A stretch of DNA of 63,988 bases from Krasilnikovozyma curviuscula (GCA_014825775.1 MVAQ01000115.1:1-63988); one strand, 5' to 3'; shown: positions 34,301 through 45,934, counted from the stretch's first letter. Notes: generated by a model from the sequence alone, not told the origin. A program made the numbers and translations.

Positions 34301-35252
34301 CTGTTGGCCTGTCGAAGTTCCTTGACCTGAATCTATGCTTGTGAGAGGTTTCCAGATGAAATCCTGCCAGCGCAATCTAAACATCGCGTCTTATCAGAAC
34401 TCGGAATCAGAAAAGGCACAGACTGGATAAGATTTACAGTTTATCTGCCTCCGCTGAAGCTGTGATCCAACTGGGAAGGATCACCTTGTAGTCGCGAAAC
34501 TCCTTGACTTTTGCAGGTGTCAAGTTGGAAGCAATGATGTGTGTAATCATTCCTTTCCTATCAAGGATCGGATGGTAGACTCCACCTCTCTCTACCAGCA
34601 GTTTTCTGAGAGTTTCCTGAGATGGAACGACGTGACCATTGATCTGGTAATAGGAACCCGCGCAAAGAATGTCACAAGCGAAAGCCAACGCTGATCAACC
34701 GGCTACAACACAACTCACATAAATCTGGATCCCTTTGAAGATTTGAGTCTTTCCTGATGCTGCTGCTATCTCTTGGTTCTGCAGCTGACTAAAGACAACG
34801 GAAATCAGCTTCAGTGTTACCTCCGCGGGGAACAGTGGTCTGTCGGGCACTCACAACTTGGCTCTCTTGTTTCTCATGTAGGACCCAATATCACCGTACT
34901 TGATAGCAGAATAAATTCCATTATCCGTGACCTCTGTATCCTTCAGATCGTGACTCGAAAGCTGTACCACAGTTTCACCTTCCTCTTCAGCCTCAGTCCT
35001 GGACCTCTTGTGGCCTTTGATAGCTGGATCAGTACCGCTTGTCAGCCAATCTTGAGTCTGAAGCTGAATATCTTCGCCATGGAATTGAGATTCTGAAAGT
35101 TGTTCTTCAGGGGGTTCGATTTGGATTTTGTCTTCAAACTGACATCGCTTTGAGGACTCTGCTTCTGCCTCTGCCTCTTGCAGCAGAGCCTGCTCGAAGA
35201 GATAGTCGTCCTGAGACCTAAAATAGGCATCTGACGATGGATCGGATGGCAT
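31361..35252 (-). CDS. REV1: DNA repair protein Rev1 (Y-family dCMP transferase)
   Basis: Ten exons on the minus strand: 34855-35252, 34719-34788, 34438-34643, 33522-34376, 33235-33458, 33029-33176, 32766-32955, 32515-32698, 31686-32454 and 31361-31613; 1098 residues. A BRCT domain comes first (FKGIQIYINGHVVPSQETLR through VILPSWITAS, about 145-225). The catalytic UmuC/DinB core follows with ILHVDYDMFFVACGL, SYEARAFGVKGG and AVSIDEALVDIT (metal-binding Asp/Glu), then VSIGVSHNPLLARLATR, the thumb (KDFHGFGYRVSEKI) and little-finger region (RFSTMNDVEKFLVGMAEEV). The C-terminal domain (TLDDIRDYLDLWI, DPATLWWGFFNELKEEM) would contact Pol zeta. Rev1 inserts dCMP opposite abasic sites and scaffolds translesion synthesis. 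The start lies 101 bp from the divergent UBC6 start. Confidence 0.95.
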
Positions 35253-35353
35253 TGCCCCTCCAAAAGTCTCAGAGAGGCAACCTTGCAATCCTGGCTTAAT
35301 GCTGTCGAGCGCTAGTTTCTCTCCCAGCAGCGACTGCCCTGTTGAAGCGCAAG
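35253..35353. promoter_or_regulatory. 101-bp bidirectional promoter (REV1 / UBC6)
   Basis: Only 101 bp lie between the two divergent start codons, so leaders and core promoters of both genes must be packed here or overlap the opposite coding sequence. No TATA box is evident. Confidence 0.6.
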
Positions 35354-36725
35354 ATGGCGAACAAAAGAAACTCAGGTAAGATATTGATCTGAATAAGAAC
35401 AGCCATGGCCCTGTTCTAACTGGCTCCCATCTTTCCAGCTGTGAAAAGGATTCTGTCGGAAGCTCGGGAACTGGCAATCGATCCCAGCGAGGACTTCTGT
35501 GTTGCCCCTTTAGAGGTGAGAGCGTCCTAAAGCTTTCTGACTGCTCAAGATGTCATACTGATCTATATCTACCATGGTTCTGACTTAGAATGACATATTT
35601 GTAAGTCTCAGGCCAAGTATGGATCCCGAAGCCTCAGAGCACGCCAGCTCACTCGATCCTTCTTGTGTGCCGGTAGGAGTGGCATGCAACGCTTCGAATC
35701 CCTGGCTCTGTAGAATATGAAGGAGGAGTGTACCATGTCCGGATACTGCTTCCCGCTGAATATCCGTTCAAGGCTCCTGACATGATGGTCCTTACCCCGA
35801 ACGGGAGGTTTGAGGTGAACAAGAAGGTTAGTTTTGCAAACGATCAGCTCTAAGATGACGAAAGTTCTGGTCTGACTCTCTTCTTCAAACTAGATCTGTA
35901 TTGATGGCCTTACATCCTGTAAGTTTACTGATCTATTGACGAGAAATCGCTAATCCCCGCTCACAAGACCTCGCGCTCTACTTCTCAGTCCATGCTGGCT
36001 CATGGCAACCAGCTTGGGGTGTGCGTACAGCTGTGATTGGATTGTCATCCTTCTGGACCAGTAAAGGTGAAGCATTGTCCGCCGTCGGAGCAATAGACTA
36101 TCCGCCGGAAGAACGAAAGCGCTTGGCTGGTTTGTAAGTGCTTTTGTTTGCATTGACTGACAATTGGCCATTCACTGACGCTCTGTCTGTCCTTCGTCCT
36201 AGATCCCGTAAATGGACCTGTTCTGAATGTGGGAAATGTAACGAAGATATTCTTGCCGCCCATAGACCTCCCGCTCAATCGTCATCCTTGGTCTCAACCA
36301 CACCTTCAGCGACACCTCCAAATCCAACATCACCAACAGCATCAGAACCACTGGCTTCTTCCACTTTGTCTTCACCTCCACTTCTACTATCCCAACAGCA
36401 ACCAACCTCACCCTCATCCTCCCAAGCAGCAGCTCCGGCTGCCGTGGTCGCATCGCCTCAACCAGAAGAGGCTGCGCCTCCCACCCATCAGCCAAATTTG
36501 GCTCTCACATCCAACCCAACTTCGACTCCATTGACGATATCAACCTCACCGGACGCAGCGAGCTCAGAAATGGCATCCACCGCACCGGCAGCCTCTCAGC
36601 AGGCAACAGTGCATACCATGCCGCAGGTCGCTCCTGCTACGTCTTCCCCTCCAGTGTGGTTCGATGGTATTTTAGCTGGATTGTTCCTAGTTTTGGCTAT
36701 TCTTGTTGCTAGACGACTTGTCTAG
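35354..36725 (+). CDS. UBC6: ER tail-anchored ubiquitin-conjugating enzyme Ubc6/UBE2J
   Basis: Seven exons, 35354-35375, 35439-35515, 35589-35600, 35677-35826, 35894-35918, 35989-36133 and 36203-36725, give 317 residues. The E2 fold shows AVKRILSEARELA, YHVRILLPAEYPFKAPDMM, and the active-site context NKKICIDGLTSFHAGSWQPA with Cys89, matching the UBE2J subclass (no HPN, His/Trp-rich loop after the Cys). A short cysteine cluster WTCSECGKC follows, then a Ser/Pro/Ala-rich linker and a C-terminal membrane anchor (GILAGLFLVLAILVARRLV). Ubc6 works with Doa10 and Hrd1 in ER-associated degradation. Exon 3 is only 12 nt (codes for four residues) and exon 5, with the catalytic Cys, 25 nt. Confidence 0.95.
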
Positions 36726-37294
36726 CGCCCTTGTCGCTCTGCCATTCTTGTATATTGCTCTTAGTGTAAACTTTTGCTGGACATTTGTACATATTCCATT
36801 TTCGTTGACAAGTCGACGTGATGTGAGAAAGCGACTAACAAACAAGAAGTGAAAATATCGGATCTGGTAGGTAATGATGGAACTGTGGTATGTTGCTGAT
36901 CGGTATTGCTGGCAAGGGGACATAGCGGAGGAGAGGAGATTCTTTACGGTAACGGGAAAATGACGAGAGAAACTGGCTCAAGAAGACTGGGATGGGAAAC
37001 GCGAACAGGAGAATGAAACTACGCCGAATTACTGTGTTTGGTCGGGGAGCAGAGGAGCGGTCGTGCGGGAGTTACAGTCGAACGGCGCTGATGAAGTGAT
37101 ACGACACAAAGAGCTGTTCTGTAGGGTCTGAGAGAGCTTGAGAAGCCTCCCAACAGATTTCAGACGCAATTTCCTCCCCTATGGATTCAATAAGAAAAGG
37201 TTGGAGAGCGTCGATGCGAGACAGCGCGTTGGCATGACACAATTGCGACGTCGCTGAGGAATCTATACAACCTTGGTTAACGCGTTTGTCAATC
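36726..37294. other. Convergent intergenic region
   Basis: About 570 bp between UBC6 (+) and the methyltransferase (-). No coding feature or repeat I can support. Confidence 0.45.
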
Positions 37295-38337
37295 TCATAA
37301 CGCCAGGAAAACTGCTAATAGGTATAACTCAATTCGCATTGCTACGTACCAGAAGAGCTACAGGGGACGTCTACCCTCGACCATTCGATTTGATCGAAGT
37401 TGCCGGACTCTACTAACACCCGAGCGACCATCGTGGGAGATTCGAACTCGACCCCTTGGCTTTCAATGGCAGATCTAATTGCAGAGTTGAAGTTGATAAT
37501 GGCTTGTGGTGGGTGGGACCCGTCCAGCCTGTAGAATTCTAATATTTCAGTGGAAAAGTTTATGACACCGCCAGAGTAGAGGATTGTTGCTGCTTGCCGC
37601 AGAAGCTCGGACCTGGAGAGCTCAGCTCAAAGGTGGTGTAAGTGAGGTACAAGATGGAAATACCAGTACGAGTACTCGCCATTGGTATGCAGGAACTCCA
37701 AACGACACATTTTGAGAGAGATGAAAAAACGAAAATTCTGGACTGAAGAAGCCAAGCGAATTGGAGTAGTCTTCGACGAGGAATACGACGTTAGAGGGAA
37801 TCTCACTATAAGACAGATGATGTCAGCTATGATCGGATAAGTGGTAATGAATTTAACCATAACGGCTTACTCAGGCTGTGTCGGCGCAAGTTCAAGTGAG
37901 TACACTGAACAATCGTAGATGAGACCGAATTCGACTGCCCAGCTACCATTGCCAGCGCCAATGTCTAGCACTTTAGCACCACCACAAATTGCCTCTTCAA
38001 CTGGACCTGTGAATAGTTTTCCGCACTGGAGCTCCTTTGACAACGAGTGTTCTGTATCAAGTCGCGCGAGTTCGGTAGGGTCTGAAGGCAGAAAGTATGG
38101 CGACTGGAGGATATGGAACTGCCTTCCGAATTTGTAGCTGTACAATGGTTGCCAATATAGGGAAGGAAGACCCAGAAAATGTCGTCAGCAACATATCATC
38201 TCTCTCAAATGATAAACAAAGTCAAAAACTCACCTGAAGTAGTCGTTGATGTCGTCTATACTCTCAGTTAATCCAGATTCTGACGGGGCATATCTGATTG
38301 TGCTCGTTTCATCTTCATTCGCGCTGGTGTAGTACAT
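37295..38337 (-). CDS. LaeA-like SAM-dependent methyltransferase
   Basis: Five exons on the minus strand: 38234-38337, 37871-38137, 37664-37805, 37350-37620 and 37295-37311; 266 residues. It follows the LaeA/TAM-type plan: YKFGRQFHILQSPYFLPSDP, LDTEHSLSKELQCGKLF, SAM motif I AKVLDIGAGNGSWAVEFG, acidic loop (LELAPTQPDEIPSN), FSFFHLSQNVSFGVPAYQW and ELLRQAATILYSGGVINF. LaeA-type enzymes regulate secondary metabolism and development in ascomycetes; basidiomycete relatives are many and mostly unstudied, so the role is open. The exon 3/4 junction is the least certain: the frame closes with an acceptor CTGAG at 37621, and an alternative donor four codons upstream fits equally well. The start at 38337 is the first usable ATG. 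Confidence 0.75.
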
Positions 38338-39144
38338 CGCAGCGACGTTGTGGTGGTGGTGACGGTGGGGCGGACTCGATAGCGTATGAACAGCTGGGCC
38401 AAAAAGGAACAATTGAGGTAGACGGTTGGTCACTTCGAATTATCCATTCAATGCGATGGAAGATGTTTTAGGTACGAAAGACAGCCACTGAAAGAACAAT
38501 GACGAGCTAAACCCCTTATATACATACTGCCAGCATTGTTTTGATCGACAACCACGCCTTCGTATTCCCACCGAGATGAAGAAACGTTTGGAAGCATCTG
38601 CGTAAGCAACCCAAGCAACGAGTTTCTTGCGTACTGCCTCGATCACCTCATGGGAATTTCTTGAGTTCTCTCAAATACAGTCACAAAGGCAGTAGTTTGT
38701 CCTGCACAACGAGGAGGTGGCGTCGAAGGCTGTGGTGAGAGGCAGAGCCAGACAAGTGAGTGAGCTAGAAGCCAGCACAGAAGCGAGAAGAGAAGCAGAA
38801 GGGTAATTAACTAAAAATAAAGGGAGGCGGAAGAGGCTGAAGAGAACTTCTGTTTTGATTGCGCCTCACTGGGCCTAAGTATAGTGACTGGGCAGAAGCG
38901 TTGCATGTAATCGATCACTTATATCATATTGTTTAGATTACCCTGGTGTAGATTAACAACTCTGTTAATCTCCACTCCCATTCGGAGATGTGTGTATTAC
39001 CTCCAAGGTAAAAATGTCAAACGAGAGTCCAATTCCCCTTTTTCGTCGTTCGTCGTACGAGAAGAAAATCAACCCGGCGTGTCGGGTATCAGGTTCATCA
39101 CCAACACCCAATTGGCCCTTTCGAACAAACGGGAGGATTTCACA
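38338..39144. promoter_or_regulatory. Divergent promoter region (methyltransferase / ERG2)
   Basis: About 800 bp between two divergent genes. No coding sequence is convincing; it should contain both promoters. No specific binding site was identified. Confidence 0.4.
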
Positions 39145-40229
39145 ATGCCTTCGAGTGTGAAACGTTCGCCTGTCGCTACCAAGACCAAGGTTGCAGCTAC
39201 TTCAAAGAGCAACCCTTGGGTCAAATGGTCGTCGAGAGCTACCATCGCCGTAGTTCTGTACTTGATCTGCTACATTCTCGATGGTATCAAGGTGAGCTTA
39301 TACTATTGACTTGCTGTATGACCTTAAGGAACAGCTTCAAAGCCAGTATCATTTCCATCAAATCCAGCTCGCTGGCTGATTCGCGTCTTACGTTTTGGTC
39401 GATGTGCTCTAGGAACAATTTTACATATTCGACAAATCCCACTTGCATGAACTGGCTAAGGAAGCAATTGCTATTGACTCCAGCAACATGACCGTGATCG
39501 TTGACCACATTGTCACTGGCCTGAGCGAGAGGTACGGAAAGACAATCAATGCCGAGTGGAGGAACCCTGATGAATGGATGCTTAACAACGCTGGTGGTGC
39601 TATGGGTGGAATGGTTATCTTGCATGCTTCCATTACCGAGTTAGTCTCACCGCTTTCTCTCACTTTTGTGTCGTTACCAACTCTCCCTTTACCCTCACCT
39701 CCCTCCCCAAAAAAACTGCGACGGTTGAATGTCTGTAGGTACTTGATCATCTTCGGAACTCCTCTCGGAACAGAAGGTCACACTGGTCGTCACACAGCCG
39801 ACGACTACTTCCACATCCTCTTTGGCGAACAATGGGCTTACACCCCAGGCTCGTTCGACCAGGAAATTTACAAGGCTGGAGATGTCCACCATCTCAGACG
39901 AGGAGATGTCAAACAGTACAGTGAGTTTCCATGAGTCACTGTCTCAAGAATGCCATTGACAGAGCCGTGGTTATCATTGCGACAGAAATGCACGAGGGAT
40001 GCTGGGCCATGGAATTGGCTCAAGGTTGGATTCCAGTGAGTATTCGCAACTCCAAAAACAGACATCAGTTTTATTTACTCATTCTATCAACTCCCTATTC
40101 TATTAGCTCATGCTTCCGTTCGGTTTCGCTGATGGTTTGACATCGACGCTTGACGTCCCAACTCTATGGAAGACAACTTACTTAACTGGGAGAGAAATCA
40201 TCAAAAACTTGCTCAACTTCAAGATTTAG
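39145..40229 (+). CDS. ERG2: C-8 sterol isomerase Erg2
   Basis: Five exons, 39145-39291, 39413-39639, 39739-39920, 39986-40035 and 40107-40229, give 242 residues. One N-terminal membrane segment ([13 protein letters not shown]) is followed by the Erg2/sigma-1 receptor fold: [71 protein letters not shown], the acidic/His site [14 protein letters not shown], and [16 protein letters not shown]. It moves the C8 double bond of fecosterol to C7 in ergosterol synthesis at the ER and is a morpholine target. No other sterol gene lies in the window. Confidence 0.97.
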
Positions 40230-40553
40230 AATAGATACATTTAAATAAGCTGCTTCTTGCTACTCAATCAGTGGTCTTGAGAGGAAGTTTACCTTTGCTG
40301 ACGGGCGCAACTAACACTCAGGCAGTACAGCGATCTTTGAAGGCGAAAAGTAAACGAGGCTTCTCCCATGAGGTTATATCTTGCTCATCTCACGTAGCTC
40401 GTACAAAGTGCCCTCTGCTTTTAGCTCACCAAGCTTTTGGGTGTTGTGTCTGTTCCCGCCACAGCAGCGCAGAGGTTGCGAGAAAAACTCACTCCGGAAA
40501 AAATTGAAAACCCATCGTCCAAACACTCAATTAACACTTGTTTGATTCGTAAA
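40230..40553. other. Intergenic region ERG2 to Ran
   Basis: 324 bp holding the ERG2 3' end and the Ran promoter. No other feature seen. Confidence 0.5.
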
Positions 40554-42049
40554 ATGGCTGAAGTACGTGTATCTGAACTGTTTTCACTCATCGTAACTGG
40601 TCTAATACGGGCTGTTTTACTGACTCTACTCGATTTCTGTTGCTTTCCACTTATTTTCCTCGTACCGCTCCATCGTAATCAATCGTTACTCGAACCTGCC
40701 AGGCTACCATCCCAACTTTCAAGCTTGTCCTTGTCGGAGATGGAGGAACTGTACGTACTGGTAAATGTCGGGTGGTGGATGGCTTTCTGATTTGCTTTCT
40801 TGCTCCTCTTGACTCTGCCTTGGCCCACCCTTCACTTCTGTCTCTTCTGTCGTCATGAAAATTGTTTTGGATGTTGAACGTATCAATCCATATAGGGCAA
40901 AACCACCTTCGTGAGAAGACATTTGACCGGAGAGTTCGGTAAGTATTTGCTTCTATTAGGCTGTGTCAAAAGAGGGAAAGGAAATCGTATCACTTGGGAG
41001 CTTAGGACTGACTTTCGCGCCCTATTTTGTTGAATGAACTCCTCGCTGGTTTTGACGATCCATAGAGAAGAAGGTCAGTCTATACAGGTCTTTGCATTCA
41101 GAAATACTTCGGGCCTCCTTCTGTTTTTTTTTTGGGGGGGGAAACTAACGTGTTTTCGGGATGTCGTGTCGACGTGGTTTGATTTTTAGTACATTGGTAC
41201 GCCTTTTCCTTTGGTCTCTAACGGTCTTATTTGTTGACTTCTTCTCTTTCCTTTCTGTGTGTTGATTACTTCAGCTACTCTCGGTGTCGAAGTCCACCCA
41301 TTGCAATTCAGCACCAACTTCGGTACCATCTGCTTCAACGTTTGGGATACCGCTGGACAGGAAAAGTTTGGTGGTCTTAGAGACGGTTATTACATCCAGG
41401 GTCAATGTGGTATCATTATGTTCGATGTCACCTCCAGAATAACGTACAAGAACGTTCCAAATTGGCACAGGGATTTGGAGAGAGTCTGTGAGAGCATCCC
41501 CATCGTTCTCTGTGGTAACAAGGTCGATGTCAAGGTACGTTCTTTTCTTTTTTTATAATCTCTTATCTTTCGCCCACTAATCATCATCCCTTTGAAACGT
41601 ATGATATCAATCAGGAACGTAAAGTCAAAACCGGCGCCGTCACCTTCCACCGAAAGAAGAACCTCCAGTATTTCGAAATCTCTGCGAAATCCAACTACAA
41701 CTTCGAGAAGCCATTCTTGTGGCTTGCCAGAAAGCTCGTTGGGTACGTGATGTCCACTGATTAAGATGCTTCGTCGAGAATCGAGTTTACTGACCATTGC
41801 GTGCATCCCGGTTGTTCATGAATGAAGTAACCCAGCCCTCGATTTCGTCGCTGCTCCAGCTCTTGCTCCACCAGAAGTCCACCTTTCCGAACAAGATATT
41901 GCTCAACTTAACGCTGATGCCCAAGCCGTATGTTTTTTCAGTATCTTGCCTCGATGCTGGTGGCGACCTTTCTGACCGCTTCTCCCTCTATCCCGCTCCC
42001 ATAGGCTATCAATGCTCCGCTTCCTGATGAAGATGGTGATGACCTTTAA
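40554..42049 (+). CDS. GSP1: Ran GTPase (Gsp1)
   Basis: Nine exons: 40554-40562 (9 nt), 40703-40750, 40896-40938, 41066-41073 (8 nt), 41190-41196 (7 nt), 41275-41534, 41615-41742, 41828-41927 and 42005-42049; 215 residues, the normal Ran size. Nucleotide motifs: [14 protein letters not shown] (P-loop), switch I around [46 protein letters not shown] and [13 protein letters not shown]. The end EDGDDL is the Ran acidic tail, and no prenylation Cys is present. Ran drives nuclear import/export and spindle assembly. The two tiny internal exons code for switch I and cannot be skipped without breaking the GTPase. Confidence 0.97.
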
Positions 42050-42530
42050 AGTTCTCTTCATTTCCTACCGTCCTCATGTTATTTAGTGCTAGTTCATTAG
42101 GACAGAGATGAGAGTATACTTTGAAATTAATGCAACGTCCATATTCCTTGTCATTCCGTATCACCATTACTCTTTTCTGAGGTGTGGAATAACCACAGAA
42201 CGCAAGTGAGTCTAGCATTGAGGTTTCCTTATCGTTTGCTCTTTTGGAGAGGGGTGAGGCAGTACGATGGAGGGGGATAAGTCGTGATGTCATAACAGCA
42301 AACGTACAACTCTTTCTGTAAAAAAAGAAATCCAAATTATACTTGAATATGTTTGGTGGGGATGTAATCAAACATTGCCTAAGCTGGATGCTGGGGGCCA
42401 AGAGCCAAGAGTGATGAAGGACATGAGCGCCTGTGCAGACGCATCGCGTATTATGACTCGAGGAATCTCTCTCCATGCTTGCTTTCAAGAGATACAAATT
42501 CATCATGTTGGAAACTCTACATTGGTGTTG
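42050..42530. other. Convergent intergenic region
   Basis: About 480 bp between Ran (+) and the RING gene (-). No coding feature beyond antisense shadows. Confidence 0.45.
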
Positions 42531-44488
42531 TTACAGGTGACAGGATTGCTGACGGGGGACCAGAGGCGTGAGTCCACTTCGGGAAGAAGATGTCGATGAT
42601 CGCGGAGACAGAGGTATTGGGCCATTGCCAGTTGGACGTTCGTTTACATGACCTGCAAAGATAATCATATCAGAAGCGAAGATGTGACAATTTGGTGCGA
42701 AGAGAGTGACATACGTCTCAAGGTTTGAACAGGAGGATTTCTTTGATGCTGAGGGAACGGCATTGCCCTCACGGACCCACTACCACCACCACTAGCTCCA
42801 CTTCCTCTCTCACTTACAGCAGTAGCACTTCTTGGTCTGTCAAATCCAACACGTCCTGGAATCTGTGAAACGTTGAGCATTCTTGAGAATGACGGACGTG
42901 GTAACGGTGGTAGTTCAGCAGGTATTGGACGATGAGACCATCGCGATGGTTGCGGCTGAGTTGTCAATGGTAGCCGATGCTGTTGGTCATTAGGTTGGTT
43001 TAAAAACGGAGATGGAGCTTCTTCGATTGGAGGGGGGAGGAATCGGCGATTGTAAGCGGATGGTGCCGGGAGTTGAGAGGCATATTGTCTGATCCACTTG
43101 ATGTTAGATCACAGAATTAGTAAACATCCAGATAGGAAACTTACCGTAGACGAGAAGATGGTCTAGAAGCGGGAGCGCTGAGAGATGAATTTCTCGCACT
43201 GGCGACGGACGCGGAACGCTCATGATAAGGAGCTGGTTGAAACGGCCCATGTTGCTGCTGGTGAGCAGTATACTGATCATAACGATGCTTACTGTTGCTC
43301 GAGGCCATTCGGCTAAGAGATGAGGGCGGTTTGGCCGGTGGTAGAGTAAGTCGTACTGGACCCGTCGCATTAGTGTGTGACTGCGCCGAGCTTGGAGACC
43401 GCTGCAGAGGACTTCAAAATGGAGTATGAGTGCTATTAAGTAAGGCGAGGGATTCTGAAGGAAGAAAAAGGCGCAACTTAACTTACGATTGCTCTCGTCG
43501 TCGCTTGTTCCAACTGGTGCTAGAAACGCTCCCAACCCCTCCTCCGTAGTAATCCAAATCACCTTCTCCCAGGTTGCTCCCTCCTATGGTGTTGCGCTGC
43601 TGTTCTCTAGTTGTTGCCATGGTAGAATGAGCAACTTGGCTTCGAAGCTGTTCGTTCTCAGCGCTGAGCTCTCTGATCAGTCTAAATAAATGCGCGGTGT
43701 GAGGTGCGAAACACAAAAGAAAGAAAAAATAATAATTAGTTAGAGTCATTGTCTGGAGAGAAGAGGGGAGGACGCTTACTTCTCCTTCTCACCTACAATT
43801 CGGTCTGCAGCTCTTACCCGCTCACCAATTTTGTCGAGAAGAGTCTGTGACAGAAGAACGAGTATCAAAAAAGGTCTGCGGAGAGATGAAGGATGTGGAC
43901 TTTACCTTCTGACTCAGAGCTCTGGCTTTGTAATATTTGAGCATATCGCACAGATATCCGTATTGATACTGGTTCAGAAAAAGAAATTGTCAAGAAACGA
44001 CGTCTCTCGTCGTAGGAAGTTTACTGATGAGAATTACAGTGATGGTATTTGTAATCTCTTCTATGGCTTCGGGTAGTGGTTTGAAAAAGGGGTACAGATT
44101 CCTGGACAGCTACCATCAGGCGCGAGATCAGTCACGGTTGGCGACTCGAAGACTCTTTCTAGGACGAACTGGTCGAGAAAGAGATGTATAAGCCACTTCT
44201 GAGCTCCCACACCTTGGACATCGCTTATCTGGGCCTATGGATGAGGGTGAATCAGTTTGATCAGAAAATCCTGTCCTGTTTTGCCGCCAAACACGCACGA
44301 AGGCATTCGTTGCAGACGGGATGACCACATGACGTGACCCAGAATGGAATCGAAGAAGTGATATTATCCTTTAGAAGCTCTAAGAATGGTCTTTTGCAAC
44401 TCGAACAGTCGATAAAGTCGGTGAACTGAGCCAAAGTATCTGTGGAGTGAACGCCCGACGAGCCGTCTGATGCCCCCGGTGTCTTCAT
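42531..44488 (-). CDS. RING-finger coiled-coil protein, HEI10/Zip3-like
   Basis: Nine exons on the minus strand: 44299-44488, 44170-44234, 44038-44109, 43906-43968, 43780-43844, 43487-43681, 43145-43411, 42715-43088 and 42531-42652; 470 residues. The RING is at the N-terminus: CSSCKRPF (Cys28, Cys31), VTSCGHPVCNECL (Cys54, His56, Cys59, Cys62), and CPRCGSSEVAYTSL. Then come FFKPLPEAIEEITNTITYQY and a coiled coil (KALSQK-type helix through LIRELSAENEQLRSQVAH, about 110-180), then a long Ser/Pro/Arg-rich tail. RING, short helix, coil and disordered tail is the layout of HEI10 (CCNB1IP1) and Zip3, E3 ligases that mark meiotic crossovers. Assignment rests on architecture, not a quoted alignment; another RING-coil E3 is possible. 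The intron 2 acceptor was chosen by frame. Confidence 0.7.
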
Positions 44489-44737
44489 GCTTCCATTCCT
44501 GTCAGGAACCTGAAAGATACTCAACAGGGACTTGATGAGATATTTGAGATTGGATGGTGAATTTTGCAACTGACTAAGTGGTTAATTGGGTCGATGAATC
44601 CCAGCTGAAGCCAAGGATACTTCCGACCACATTTTGCTCCAAATCTCATCATGTCTGGAAAGGTTCAAATCTTTCTATCCATTGTTTGTTCGCGTTAGTA
44701 AGTGGAGCTGAAACGGTTGTCTTTTGTTTCGCAGAGT

Positions 44738-45934
44738 ATGAAGCTTTCTTTTAAGGGAGATAAGAAGAAGTCCCACAAGAAACGAGAGAGAGACTCTGGT
44801 GATGAGGGTGGACCTTCTTCATCGAGAAAAAGGAAGGAGATTGATAACACTGATCCGGGAGGTGGGTATCTCGCCTGAGATTTCAGTTTGCTCTCAGGTC
44901 AATCGTCATGCTGACAACCTGTTCGGCCTATCAGTTTGGGTATTCCCAGAAGCTGGTAATGAAATCACTGGTCCAACCTTCGTCTGGGCACCCACAGAAC
45001 CTCCTTCATGTATATCTGTTAGTAGCTTGCTTTGTATGGATCTACGCGAAACGTGCCCTGATACTTCTCACTAGTTCGACTCAGTCAAGTCTCGTGTCAT
45101 CCCTGCAACACTGCCCCCACCAACAACATACTCAGAATCAGTATCTCCAGCATTAGCTTATGAACCTAATGATTTGCACCAGGTGTGGGTCGTATCGAAA
45201 CTGTCCGGGGCTGAGACGATATCGTTTAGAACTGCTGGAGGGTTCTTCCTGGCTTGCGATAAGCATGGAGTAGTAGGTGCTCTTTGCCACTCTTATGGCC
45301 CACGAAAACTTGTGCTCATTGCCTACTTTCTGTTGTAGATCACTGCTAACTCTGAAGCTCGAGGGCCATTGGAGTGCTTCACTCCGCACTTCGTTGACGG
45401 AGGACTTGTTGCGTTTGAAACAAAGTTAGTTGTCTCTCTTGACTTAGTTCAGTGGTGAATTCAATAAACTTATTCCACATCTCGTGTACAGTCACAGTAC
45501 CTTCCTTTCGATGGACGAAGTAGCCGGCGGAGCTATCACTCTTCGAGGAGACGCAACCTCCATCGGGTTCTGTGAGTCATTCAGAGTCAAAGTTCAACAT
45601 GGATTCCGAAAGAAGGCGAGGGATGAACTTGAGAACGGCCTCGATGGTAAAAGGCAGAATCGAGTCGAAGGCGACAAGTACGGGTTGGACGAGGTTGGGA
45701 AGAACCACGAAGCGCAGACTTGGGGAGGTGGTAAGAGCATCATTTCGAAGGAGAGTAAGAGGGAGCTCAAGAGAGCTCGTGAGGAGGGGAGACTGGCTGA
45801 GGCAATGCTTGACAGGCGAGCGAAGTTGAAGAGGTCAGTTTGCGTTTAACTTTTTTCTGCTCAGCCAGGTTGCAGCCTTCCCACAATTAATCACACTGTT
45901 GTATGTTCTAATCAGTGATCGAATGTGCAAATAA
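44738..45934 (+). CDS. FRG1: FRG1-family RNA-associated protein
   Basis: Six exons, 44738-44861, 44935-45017, 45075-45272, 45339-45424, 45492-45833 and 45916-45934, give 283 residues. It starts MKLSFKGDKKKSHKKRER, then the FRG1 beta-trefoil: WVFPEAGNEITGPTF, SFRTAGGFFLACDKHGV, SEARGPLECFTPHF and GLVAFETNHSTFLSMDE. It ends with the family signature ISKESKRELKRAREEG, MLDRRAKLKSDRMCK. FRG1 is nucleolar and spliceosome-associated and binds RNA and F-actin. An upstream ATG at 44651 with a 12-nt exon (M-S-G-K) spliced to 44735 would add five residues; the donor there (GTTCAA) is poor, so the inner ATG is preferred. Confidence 0.93.

Noticed and set aside
22638..40229. Idea of a lipid gene cluster (SMT1, LaeA-like, ERG2)
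   Set aside because: The genes are separated by many unrelated housekeeping genes and show no shared regulation in the sequence; scattered location is more likely chance.
42009..42506. 165-codon minus-strand frame between Ran and the RING gene
   Set aside because: It overlaps the Ran 3' end antisense and has no recognisable features.
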